From positions 1-6,136 of the forward strand of contig JAABQE010000287.1 in assembly GCA_011391655.1 (NCBI GenBank): a DNA stretch of 6,136 nt, written 5' to 3'. The notes under the pieces are model-generated. The model saw only the letters and a list, made by a program, of their open reading frames with translations, had not been told where the DNA came from and did not search any database. Shown piece by piece: positions 1-6,136 of the stretch. Source of the DNA: Hydrogenophilales bacterium (GTDB taxonomy: Bacteria; Pseudomonadota; Gammaproteobacteria; Burkholderiales; Thiobacillaceae). Position 1 is the stretch's first letter. The number at the start of each line of letters is the position of its first letter. Both the position numbers and the translations under genes were made by a program.

Positions 1-1061
1 CGATCATGGCCGCGCGCGGCATCCAGCATCAGGGATTGCGCCTGTTCAAGATCGGTATCGTATGACACTTGCACCGGGATCCCGATTCGTACATTGGGTT
101 TGGACAAGGAATGATTGATCACGGTTTGGGTAATCAGTGTCTCGTTCGGCACGATCGTTTCCGTACCGTCCAACGCTTTCAACAAGGTATAGCGTGTATT
201 GATCTGACTGACTTCACCGTATTTATTGTCCACCGTCACCAGATCACCGATACGTACCGAGCGGTCGAGCAAAATGATGAAGCCGGAGATGTAGTTGCTG
301 GCGACTTTTTGCAGACCGAAACCGATGCCCACGCCGATCGCGCCACCCAGCACCGACAACACGGTGAGATCAATCCCCACCGCCGGCAACGCCACCAACA
401 CCGCCAAGACCAGCAATACCGTGCGTGAGGCTTTTGCCAGCGCCATTCGCAGCGACAGATTCATCTCGGAGAGATTCATCAAGTGGCGCTCAAGCAGGCG
501 CGCCAGCGCCAGCGCCAGGATCAACGCCACCACAATGAGCACCGCCGCCTGTCCCAGCAACCATAAGGAGAAGCGATGGCTGCCCGACTGGAACGACAGC
601 GCTTCCATCGCCGCATGGATGCGCGGCAGCAGACCGGTAAGGTGCAAGGCGAACGCGCCCCAGATCAGCCAGGACGCCGAGCGCTCCCACACCGTCAAGG
701 ATTCGCGCGGCTCGAACACATAGCGCAACGCAAAAATCACACCGCGCACCAGCATCAGCGACAGCAGCAGCGGCACCGCTATATCAAGCAGCGGCGTCGT
801 ACGCATGGCGAGTTGTGCCACCTCGCGCCCTACCAGCAAGGCGAGCAGCATCAGCAGCGGGAAACCGATACGTTTCAGACCCTCATGCCCGGAAGACTGG
901 GCATAAGCGGAGGTATCCAGCCACGCGCGCAACGGCCGCCGCACCCCCCACGCCACCAGCGCACACAGCACCAGCACCCCCGCCTGCCACCACAGCCGGG
1001 TGTCGTGGCTGTCGGCGATCAGCCGGGTGATCAGGTTGTCGAAGGGCAGGGATTGCAGCAT
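1..1061 (-). CDS. MscS-family mechanosensitive ion channel, C-terminus cut by window edge
   Basis: Probably forms a homo-oligomeric inner-membrane channel that opens under membrane tension and releases solutes on hypo-osmotic shock. The 353 visible residues read without a stop to the window edge. About seven hydrophobic segments can be seen, near residues 24-40, 66-84, 89-112, 128-146, 165-190, 212-230 and 232-265. The last is the MscS pore helix: it has the alternating glycines of AIGVGIGFGLQ (241-251), followed by SNYISGF (255-261) and RSVRIGD (267-273), which leads into the beta domain (VTVDNKYGEV, 276-285; IVPNETL, 303-309). Classical MscS has three membrane helices in about 286 residues, so this is a larger member with extra N-terminal helices. 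The end of the cytoplasmic domain is missing. ATG at 1061 follows the upstream TAA after 2 bp and has no strong ribosome binding site, which suggests coupling to the fadL-like gene. Family assignment is firm; gating and ion preference cannot be told. Confidence 0.93.
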   Translation of the reverse strand, partial: MLQSLPFDNLITRLIADSHDTRLWWQAGVLVLCALVAWGVRRPLRAWLDTSAYAQSSGHEGLKRIGFPLLMLLALLVGREVAQLAMRTTPLLDIAVPLLLSLMLVRGVIFALRYVFEPRESLTVWERSASWLIWGAFALHLTGLLPRIHAAMEALSFQSGSHRFSLWLLGQAAVLIVVALILALALARLLERHLMNLSEMNLSLRMALAKASRTVLLVLAVLVALPAVGIDLTVLSVLGGAIGVGIGFGLQKVASNYISGFIILLDRSVRIGDLVTVDNKYGEVSQINTRYTLLKALDGTETIVPNETLITQTVINHSLSKPNVRIGIPVQVSYDTDLEQAQSLMLDAARGHD

Positions 1062-1063
1062 GG

Positions 1064-2305
1064 TTAGAAATTCATCGTCAGCTGTGCAGAAAGAATATCG
1101 ACCGAACCCTTGTAGCTGCCCGACAACGTAACAGGGGTCGACGGGTTAGGCGGGGGTTGGAGGTAGGTGTATTCAGTCTTATTGATGCTGGCGTCCTTCA
1201 CGAACAGGTGCGCGTAACCAAAATCAAGCACGCTTTTGTCGGACAAGCGGTACTGCGCGCCAAAGGCGAGCCAGGTGCGGCTTTCATCGGGGATGCGTGC
1301 GGTGCGAAAGGCGTCGGACACCGGTGTTTCGTCATACGCCAGGCCGCCACGCAAGGTCAGTTTGGCGTCGAGGTGGTAGTTGGCACCCACCGAATAACGG
1401 TAGCTGTCATCCCAGTTTTCCTCCGTCACGCCGAGCAACGCGCCACCGTTACGCACAATGCGCAACTCCTTGAAGTCGCTCCAGTCGGTCCAGCTGACAT
1501 CCGCAAGCAAGTCCCATTTCGGACTCATTTTGTGGAACAGGCTCAGCGAGACTGAGTCCGGCAGGGTGGTATCGGCCGTCACGTCGCCGTTCAAGGCGGT
1601 CACCACGCTAAAATCAACATCACCGTCCAGGGTGTATTCGATGTCGGAACGGTAAGCCAGACCCACTCGGGTAGCGGTAGTCGGCTGCCACAACAGCCCG
1701 ACATTAAAGCCCCACCCGTAGTCATCTCCGTGCACCGTGGCGACGCCCGCGCCATTGGCTGAATTGGACAGCGTGGCTTCGATGTACTGAATGTTCAGGC
1801 CAGCGCCGAGCGAAAGAGACTCGCTGGCTTTCCAGGCAATGGCAGGATTGATATTGATTGTCTTCAACTCGGATTTGATCGCTTGGGTACGGCCTTTCCA
1901 GGTGCTGTCGTATTCGGTTTTCAGGCCAAACGGCGCGGTCAAGCCCACGCCCAAATGAACGTCCGGCGAGACCCGATACGCAAAGTAGGCATTAGGCACG
2001 AAAGCCAAATCACCGGCATCGCCGCCGTCACCCCCGCCAATCGCAGGACTCACCGTGCCGGTGAATTCGGCAGAAGGCTTGATCAAATGACCGGCCACGA
2101 CCAGTTGCCGATCCGGCAACAAGGTCATCCCGGCAGGATTGAAGAAAAGGGTGCTGGCGTCCTGTGCGCTGGCGGCCTGGCCGGCATAGGCATTGCCGAG
2201 TCCGCTGACATTCTGTTCAACCAGCGCGAATCCCGCGGCGTGCGCCAGATTGCCGCCCCCTGCCAGAGTCAGGCCGACAGCCAAATGGCGAAAACAAATT
2301 TTCAT
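1064..2305 (-). CDS. FadL-family outer-membrane long-chain fatty acid / hydrophobic compound transporter
   Basis: A 413-residue beta-barrel of the FadL/OmpP1/TodX family, which moves long-chain fatty acids or other hydrophobic molecules across the outer membrane. Residues 1-23 form a signal peptide (MKICFRHLAV, hydrophobic core, AHA at 21-23). The mature protein starts AGFALVEQ, and VSGLGNAYAG (33-42) with LFFNPAGM (53-60) are hallmarks of the N-terminal hatch region. Further family-like stretches are GDAGDLAFVPNAYF (95-108) and INPAIAWK (152-159). The rest shows alternating aromatic/hydrophobic beta-strands, and the protein ends in Phe, as outer-membrane proteins usually do. E. coli FadL is slightly longer (446 residues as precursor). 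The start at 2305 is preferred over an in-frame ATG at 2353 because it has a GGAG site 6 bases upstream and puts the signal peptide at the N-terminus. It lies 25 bp after the acyl-CoA synthetase gene, which supports a fatty-acid substrate. Some family members carry aromatic hydrocarbons instead. Confidence 0.94.
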   Translation of the reverse strand: MKICFRHLAVGLTLAGGGNLAHAAGFALVEQNVSGLGNAYAGQAASAQDASTLFFNPAGMTLLPDRQLVVAGHLIKPSAEFTGTVSPAIGGGDGGDAGDLAFVPNAYFAYRVSPDVHLGVGLTAPFGLKTEYDSTWKGRTQAIKSELKTININPAIAWKASESLSLGAGLNIQYIEATLSNSANGAGVATVHGDDYGWGFNVGLLWQPTTATRVGLAYRSDIEYTLDGDVDFSVVTALNGDVTADTTLPDSVSLSLFHKMSPKWDLLADVSWTDWSDFKELRIVRNGGALLGVTEENWDDSYRYSVGANYHLDAKLTLRGGLAYDETPVSDAFRTARIPDESRTWLAFGAQYRLSDKSVLDFGYAHLFVKDASINKTEYTYLQPPPNPSTPVTLSGSYKGSVDILSAQLTMNF

Positions 2306-2311
2306 GAAGCG

Positions 2312-2316
2312 CTCCG
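2312..2316 (-). promoter_or_regulatory. Ribosome binding site of the fadL-like gene
   Basis: The minus strand reads CGGAG here, 6 bases before ATG at 2305. It is the clearest Shine-Dalgarno match at any start in the window. It decides the start in favour of the ATG that begins the signal peptide, over the upstream ATG at 2353, which lies inside the preceding gene. Confidence 0.7.
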
Positions 2317-2330
2317 TTGGGATTGTGAAA

Positions 2331-4145
2331 TTACGATCGATCGAAATCGGCATACATTGCCTCGATCGCTACACGATAACGGTCGAGAACCACGTTTCGT
2401 TTAATTTTGAGGGTGGGCGTCAACAGGCCGTTGTCCACCGTCCACGGATTAAGTTCGGGGTGCAGACGGCGAATCTGCGCGTAGCCCGGAAAATGCTTAA
2501 GATGCGACGTCACCCGCTGGGTGAGCGCTTTGAGCACTTTGGGTTCGGTCAGTACCGAAGCCTGATGCGGATCGATGTTGAGACTGGCGGCGAATTCCTG
2601 CCAGTGCGCCTCGTTGAGCACCGTCAACGCAGCAAGATACGGCTTGCCTTCGCCGACGAGCATCACCTGCTCGAACAGCGGGTCGAGCAGGATGGTGGAT
2701 TCCATCTCGGTGGGCGGCACTTTCTCACCGTTGCTCAGCACAATGATGTCCTTGATCCGGCCGATGATCGTGTAATGCCCCTGCGCATCCACCCGCACCT
2801 TGTCGCCGCTGTGCAACCAGCCATCGGCATCGATGACGGCGCGGGTGGCTTCCTCGTTTTTCCAGTAGCCGCGCATCACGCAACGGCTGCGCGTGAGCAA
2901 CTCTTCGTTGTCACCGATTTTCACCTCGATGCCTGGCATCGGCTGGCCGATGCTGGCAGGCACATTGGAATCCGGCCGGTTGACGCACACTACCGGGCTG
3001 GTTTCGGTGAGCCCATAGCCCTGGTATAGCGGCACACCAAGCCCGATAAACACGCGCGCAATGTCGGGTGAGAGCGCCGCACCGCCGGAAATGGCCACCG
3101 TCAGCCGCCCCCCGAGTTTGTCCACAATCTTGCGCGCCACCAGCTTGCCGAGCAGCGGCCACAACAGCAACTCGGGATGCCAAGCCGCGCGCCCCTGCGC
3201 GCGCTCAAAACGCCGCCAGCCCACCTGCACTGCGAGATCAAACAGCTTTTTAGCCAGCGGTTTTTTCTTTGCCAGCCCGTCCTGAATGCGTCCGTATACC
3301 CGCTCGTAAATACGCGGCACCGAGATCAATACCGTCGGCCGCACACTCTCCAGATCCTGGGCCAGTTGCGTGATCGAGCGCGCATAGGCCACTTCGCCCC
3401 CCAGCAGCATCGCCAGGTAGTAACCGGCGGTGCGCTCCAACGTATGCGACAGCGGCAGAAACGACAGGAATACCGGGTGCTCACCGAAGTCAGCGCATAG
3501 CGTCGCGTAATATGCGTTCCACAGCATGTTTGCGTGCGTCAGCATCACGCCTTTGGGACGTCCGGTCGTGCCCGAGGTATAGATAATGCTGGCCAGCTGA
3601 TCGGCGTTGAGCGGATGTTCGGGGACAGAGGTGCCGGCAGCCGCTGCCAGCCAGTCGGCCGCGACAACCAGATGCGGATCCCCTTCGTCCACCCCGCCTT
3701 GCGGCGCAACCAGGCTGACGATGCGCTGCAAACGCACCGCCGAACCGGCGATCTCGGCGAGCTTATGGTGCTGGAATTTACCTTCGACCAGCAGCAGCTT
3801 GGCATCGGCATGGTCGAGGATGTAAGCAGCGTTTTCCGGGCGGTCATCCAGATACAGCGGCACGGTCACCAGGCCCAAGCCGAGCGCGGCCTGATCGAAG
3901 ATCACCCACTCGACGCAGTTTTTCAGCATCACCGCCACCCGGTCGCCGGGCACGAGCCCCTCGTTCACCAGCGCGGCCTGCCAGCGCGCCACCTCGGCGG
4001 CGACTTGCGCCCATGTGTACGTGGCCCACGTACCCGCCGCTTCGTCAAACTGGCGGTAGGCGACCCGACCCGGCATCGCCGCGACGCGCGCGCGAAACAG
4101 CCCGTACAGCGTGCCTAAGGTATCAGGATGAAATGCAGCGGTCAT
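2331..4145 (-). CDS. Long-chain fatty acid-CoA ligase (AMP-dependent acyl-CoA synthetase)
   Basis: A 604-residue ANL-superfamily adenylating enzyme, expected to activate fatty acids with ATP to acyl-AMP and then to acyl-CoA. The P-loop YTSGTTGRPKG is at 189-199, followed by VMLTHANM (200-207). FLPLSHTLER is at 229-238, the adenine-binding GYGLTET motif at 376-382, WLHSGD with the ribose-binding Asp at 443-448, the hinge motif GRIKD at 462-466 and SNGEKVPPTEME at 471-482. TPTLKIKR (576-583) near the end carries the likely catalytic lysine, Lys580. The ~600-residue length and the TPTLK-type ending fit the long-chain/FACL branch rather than acetyl-CoA synthetase. No signal peptide is seen, so it is probably cytosolic or peripherally membrane-bound. 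ATG at 4145, 20 bp after the methyltransferase stop, was chosen. An in-frame TTG at 4169 overlapping that stop would add 8 residues; neither has a clear ribosome binding site. The fadL-like gene follows after 25 bp. Chain-length preference is not visible. Confidence 0.94.
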   Translation of the reverse strand: MTAAFHPDTLGTLYGLFRARVAAMPGRVAYRQFDEAAGTWATYTWAQVAAEVARWQAALVNEGLVPGDRVAVMLKNCVEWVIFDQAALGLGLVTVPLYLDDRPENAAYILDHADAKLLLVEGKFQHHKLAEIAGSAVRLQRIVSLVAPQGGVDEGDPHLVVAADWLAAAAGTSVPEHPLNADQLASIIYTSGTTGRPKGVMLTHANMLWNAYYATLCADFGEHPVFLSFLPLSHTLERTAGYYLAMLLGGEVAYARSITQLAQDLESVRPTVLISVPRIYERVYGRIQDGLAKKKPLAKKLFDLAVQVGWRRFERAQGRAAWHPELLLWPLLGKLVARKIVDKLGGRLTVAISGGAALSPDIARVFIGLGVPLYQGYGLTETSPVVCVNRPDSNVPASIGQPMPGIEVKIGDNEELLTRSRCVMRGYWKNEEATRAVIDADGWLHSGDKVRVDAQGHYTIIGRIKDIIVLSNGEKVPPTEMESTILLDPLFEQVMLVGEGKPYLAALTVLNEAHWQEFAASLNIDPHQASVLTEPKVLKALTQRVTSHLKHFPGYAQIRRLHPELNPWTVDNGLLTPTLKIKRNVVLDRYRVAIEAMYADFDRS

Positions 4146-4165
4146 CGCACGCGCAACAAAACCAC

Positions 4166-5458
4166 TCAAGCGTCGGTTGTGACCGGCGCTGTCTTGACCG
4201 GTGCTGGGTTGACCCCCGCTGCCTTGATCATTACCGCGGCAAAAAAGCCATCGGTGCCGTGCAACGCGGGCGACAGTTTCAGCATGGGCCCGGTATCAAG
4301 CGCGATATGCTGCTGCGCCAGCAATTCATTCACCGGCAGCAGCGTGAAGCCGCCCTCCGCCAGCAGCGTCTCGACGATGGCTTCGTTCTCGTCCGGCAAC
4401 AGGCTGCAGGTGGCATACACCAGACGTCCGCCCGGTTTCAGCAGTTTTGCTGCCGCGCGCAGGATGGCGGTTTGTTTCTGCGTCAGTTCTGCCACGCTCT
4501 CAGGCGACTGGCGGAATTTCAGATCGGGATTGCGGCGCAGCGTGCCCAGCCCCGAGCACGGCGCATCGACCAGCACGCGGTCAAGCTTACCCGCCAGCCG
4601 CTTGACCCGGGTGTCATTCTCGGACGCTATCAACTGCGGCATCACATTGGACAGCCCCGAGCGCGCCAGGCGCGGCTTCAGGTTGACCAGGCGTTTTTCC
4701 GCCACGTCAAACGCATACAGCCGCCCGGTCGACGCCATCATCGCGCCGATGGCGAGCGTCTTGCCGCCGGCGCCGGCACAAAAATCGCACACCATTTCGC
4801 CGCGTCGCGCACCCAGCAGCAACGCCAGCAACTGGCTGCCGTCGTCCTGCACTTCGAGGCTGCCGTTGATAAACAGCGGATGGCGGTTGATCGCCGGATT
4901 CTCCTTGAAACGGATTCCCCACGGCGAATACGGCGTCGGCTCGACCGCAAAGCCTTCCGCCTGCAACTGCGCCAGCACGCTGTCGCGGTTGGCTTTATGC
5001 GTGTTCACCCGCACATCGAGCGGTGCAGGCAGCTGCAAGGCGCGTCCCAGCGCGAGGATGTCGTCGTCGCTCATCGACGGCTGCAGTTTTTCGATCACCC
5101 ATTCAGGCAGCTCGGCCGTCACTTCCAGGGGTAAATCGTCTGTTTTGGCATTGCGGATGTGGGCAATCAGCTCGGGTTTGGCAAATTGCTCAAGCGTCGC
5201 GCCGCTCATGCCGCGCACCTTGATCAGCCAGGCGACGATTAGCGTGCGCGGATTGGCCGCAGGCACCACCACCGAGAGATAACGATAACGTCGCAATACG
5301 CCAAACACGGCTTCCGCAACAAACGCACGGTCGTGCGACCCGAGCTTTTTATGCTCGCGGAAAAACGCAGACAACACCGCATCGGCAGGACGTTTGAAGT
5401 CCAGCACCAGATCAAGCGCCTGGGTGGCGAGTTGCAATAAGGGCAGGGTAAGTTCCAT
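4166..5458 (-). CDS. RsmB/NOP-family SAM-dependent RNA (cytosine-5) methyltransferase
   Basis: A 430-residue class I methyltransferase of the RsmB/NOP2/NSUN family, expected to form 5-methylcytosine in RNA, most likely rRNA. Residues 1-110 are helical and resemble the N-terminal part of RsmB-type proteins (FKRPADAVLSAFF, 21-33; SHDRAFVAEAVFGVLRR, 41-57). The catalytic domain follows: SLEVQDDGSQLLA at 200-212, the SAM-binding loop CDFCAGAGGKT at 224-234, the acidic strand end YAFDVAEKR at 248-256, motif IV DAPCSGLGT at 298-306 (Cys301) and motif VI YATCS at 348-352 (Cys351). The two cysteines, nucleophile and release residue, define this family. HGTDGFFAAVM is at 400-410. The loop reads CAGAGGKT where E. 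coli RsmB has CAAPGGKT. Residues 413-427 form a five-residue Ala/Pro/Val repeat. ATG at 5458 is chosen because family similarity begins there. An in-frame ATG at 5584, directly after the psiE-like stop, would add 42 unrelated-looking residues. The exact RNA target is unknown, so no symbol is given. Confidence 0.92.
   Translation of the reverse strand: MELTLPLLQLATQALDLVLDFKRPADAVLSAFFREHKKLGSHDRAFVAEAVFGVLRRYRYLSVVVPAANPRTLIVAWLIKVRGMSGATLEQFAKPELIAHIRNAKTDDLPLEVTAELPEWVIEKLQPSMSDDDILALGRALQLPAPLDVRVNTHKANRDSVLAQLQAEGFAVEPTPYSPWGIRFKENPAINRHPLFINGSLEVQDDGSQLLALLLGARRGEMVCDFCAGAGGKTLAIGAMMASTGRLYAFDVAEKRLVNLKPRLARSGLSNVMPQLIASENDTRVKRLAGKLDRVLVDAPCSGLGTLRRNPDLKFRQSPESVAELTQKQTAILRAAAKLLKPGGRLVYATCSLLPDENEAIVETLLAEGGFTLLPVNELLAQQHIALDTGPMLKLSPALHGTDGFFAAVMIKAAGVNPAPVKTAPVTTDA
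4180..4224. repeat. Three degenerate 15-bp tandem repeats in the methyltransferase C-terminal tail
   Basis: Three consecutive 15-base units begin at 4180, 4195 and 4210, each starting TGACC on the plus strand. Units 1 and 2 differ at 3 positions, and units 2 and 3 at 5. On the minus strand they encode the pentapeptides AAGVN, PAPVK and TAPVT at residues 413-427. The length is a multiple of three, so copy-number change would keep the frame. The segment is outside the conserved fold. Confidence 0.65.
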
Positions 5459-5486
5459 CAGCGGGAGAAAGACCGGTTGGCAGGCA

Positions 5487-5502
5487 GCAGGAAACGTCCT
5501 GC
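5487..5502. repeat. Inverted repeat, 6-bp stem with 4-base loop
   Basis: GCAGGA and TCCTGC form a perfect 6-bp stem around AACG. In the minus-strand transcript this hairpin would end about 28 bases before the methyltransferase ATG at 5458. There is no following U-tract, so it is not an intrinsic terminator. It may be an mRNA structure or chance. Confidence 0.4.
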
Positions 5503-5537
5503 GAAAAACATCACGCGTCGTCGCGGGATGTGCGAGC

Positions 5538-5555
5538 ACACGCCTTTTGGCGTGT
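5538..5555. repeat. Inverted repeat, 7-bp stem with 4-base loop, downstream of the psiE-like gene
   Basis: ACACGCC and GGCGTGT pair perfectly around TTTT (AAAA in the minus-strand transcript), with one possible further G-U pair. It lies 29 bases after the psiE-like stop. In the transcript the bases after the stem are GCTCGCACATCC, with no U-run, so it does not fit an intrinsic terminator. An mRNA-stabilising or processing hairpin between two cistrons is possible. Confidence 0.5.
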
Positions 5556-5584
5556 ATTCCCCACGCGGCAGGCCACGCTTGCAT

Positions 5585-6013
5585 TCATGGCAGCGTGTCC
5601 CGGTTTTCTGGGGTTTCTTTATAGGGAAAGCGCAGATGACCATAACGGATCACCAGCACAGCAAAAGTCAGTAACAGGATCGAAGCGGTCACGCCCAGCA
5701 TGCGCCAGACATCGAGGCTTTTCATGTCCAGCACCAGATAACGCGCCAGCGCCACGATGGCGATATAGATGGGAAAACGCACCGGCAGCTGGCCGGACTG
5801 AAAGTACACGCCGACCATGGCGAGGATTTCCAGGTACAGGAACAGCATCAGCAAATCGGCCAGCGTGACCGTACCGGCACCGACCATGGTCATCACTTCG
5901 ATCGACCCTGCCACCAGCGTAGCCAGCGTGATCACGACGAGGCCGATCGCCTCGAACATGCCCAATGCGTTGAGTGCCAAATGGGAGAATATGCGGTTTT
6001 TGGCAGGATTCAT
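5585..6013 (-). CDS. PsiE-family (phosphate-starvation-inducible) inner-membrane protein
   Basis: A 142-residue integral membrane protein matching the PsiE family, whose E. coli member is induced by phosphate starvation; the biochemical function is unknown. Four hydrophobic segments are seen, at about residues 19-38, 50-70, 80-95 and 105-123. The family signature is the central stretch LFLYLEILAMVGVYF (57-71), then LPVRFPIYIAIVALARYLVLD (76-96), with Glu62 and Arg79, Arg91 and Asp96 charged within or next to the helices. The C-terminus (GHLRFPYKETPENRD) is hydrophilic. The size fits the family. ATG at 6013 is preferred, with a G-rich GGGGG about 4 bases upstream as a weak ribosome binding site. 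An in-frame TTG at 6028 would add 5 residues. The gene follows the permease gene by 33 bp and precedes the methyltransferase by 126 bp. No Pho-box-like CTGTCA repeat is visible in the short upstream gap, so phosphate control cannot be inferred here. Confidence 0.88.
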   Translation of the reverse strand: MNPAKNRIFSHLALNALGMFEAIGLVVITLATLVAGSIEVMTMVGAGTVTLADLLMLFLYLEILAMVGVYFQSGQLPVRFPIYIAIVALARYLVLDMKSLDVWRMLGVTASILLLTFAVLVIRYGHLRFPYKETPENRDTLP

Positions 6014-6046
6014 GACGCCCCCGGACAAGTGAGGCGCAAGGATACC

Positions 6047-6136
6047 TTAGCCCACACGCTTGTGCACCAGCCACTCACGCCAGATGGCTACGGCTACCGC
6101 AAGCAGCACCGGCCCCAGAAACAGGCCGATCAGGCC
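6047..6136 (-). CDS. AI-2E/PerM-type permease, C-terminal 29 residues only
   Basis: Only the last 29 codons and the TAA stop (6049-6047) are in view, read in frame from the window edge. The tail begins GLIGLFLGPVLLAVAVAIW and ends REWLVHKRVG. A hydrophobic GLIGLFLGPVLLA segment followed by a short basic tail is typical of the last helix of the AI-2E (PerM/YdiK) transporter family, whose members are inner-membrane proteins of about 350 residues. Some transport autoinducer-2 or ions, and many are uncharacterised. The assignment rests on this short motif, so another membrane protein cannot be excluded. The psiE-like gene starts 33 bp downstream on the same strand. Confidence 0.6.
   Translation of the reverse strand, partial: GLIGLFLGPVLLAVAVAIWREWLVHKRVG

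Larger units (their letters stand above)
5459..5584 (-). other. 126-bp gap between the psiE-like and methyltransferase genes
   Basis: This is the largest intergenic gap in the window. It holds three small dyads (5487-5502, 5529-5540 and 5538-5555) and no clear sigma-70 promoter or ribosome binding site. It is also open in the methyltransferase frame: an ATG at 5584-5582 directly abuts the TGA of the psiE-like gene. That 42-codon stretch does not look like part of the family, so it is treated as leader rather than coding sequence. Confidence 0.6.

Noticed and set aside
499..518. Repeated GCGCTG-type hexamers as a microsatellite
   Set aside because: They encode an Ala-Leu run (residues 181-187) in a membrane helix of the channel and are adequately explained by codon choice.
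69..723. Plus-strand and minus-strand frames of 66-142 codons at the left end
   Set aside because: They fall inside the MscS-family gene, which runs off the left edge on the minus strand with clear pore-helix and beta-domain motifs.
2334..2343. CGATCGATCG palindrome as an operator
   Set aside because: It lies in the last codons of the ligase gene (FDRS and stop). It is short and made of a simple 4-base repeat with no promoter nearby.
2306..2353. Upstream ATG at 2353 as the start of the fadL-like gene
   Set aside because: It lies within the ligase coding region, adds 16 non-signal residues before the signal peptide and lacks the GGAG site found at 2305.
2193..3029. Plus-strand open frame of 278 codons
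   Set aside because: It is antisense across the FadL-ligase junction, rich in His/Arg, with no domain or ribosome binding site; the minus strand explains the DNA.
4013..5134. Plus-strand open frame of 373 codons
   Set aside because: It is antisense to both the ligase and methyltransferase genes. Its Gln/Arg/His-rich composition is characteristic of an antisense shadow.
4128..5282. Plus-strand open frame of 384 codons
   Set aside because: It lies antisense to the methyltransferase gene, whose catalytic motifs are unmistakable. Its product is Ser/Arg-rich with no recognisable motif, typical of a shadow frame in GC-rich coding DNA.
5538..5555. Hairpin as an intrinsic terminator
   Set aside because: No U-tract follows the stem in either direction, and the 7-bp stem is short, so it is kept only as an inverted repeat.

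Overview
This window looks like chromosomal DNA from a GC-rich Gram-negative proteobacterium. The outer-membrane FadL porin with its signal peptide and C-terminal Phe, the PsiE-family protein and the style of the RsmB/NOP methyltransferase suggest a betaproteobacterium. This placement rests on protein style alone, without any search.

All six genes lie on the minus strand and are tightly packed. Read in transcription order (right to left) they are: the last 29 codons of an AI-2E/PerM-type permease (cut by the right edge); a PsiE-family four-helix membrane protein; an RsmB/NOP-type RNA (cytosine-5) methyltransferase; a long-chain acyl-CoA synthetase; a FadL-type outer-membrane fatty-acid transporter; and an MscS-type mechanosensitive channel whose C-terminus is cut by the left edge. 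The gaps are about 33, 126, 20, 25 and 2 bp. Only the 126-bp gap before the methyltransferase is large enough to hold a promoter or processing site. It contains small inverted repeats but no convincing terminator.

The clearest functional pairing is FadL plus the acyl-CoA synthetase: uptake of exogenous fatty acids across the outer membrane and their trapping as acyl-CoA. The channel gene starts 2 bp after the fadL-like stop codon, so the two are probably co-translated. The methyltransferase, PsiE protein and permease have no obvious link to fatty acids and may share only the transcript.

No mobile element, CRISPR array, rRNA or tRNA was seen, and no gene-free stretch exceeds 300 bp. The long plus-strand reading frames are antisense shadows. 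I see no convincing new biological system; the findings are modest points about gene coupling, start sites, small dyads and a short tandem repeat.
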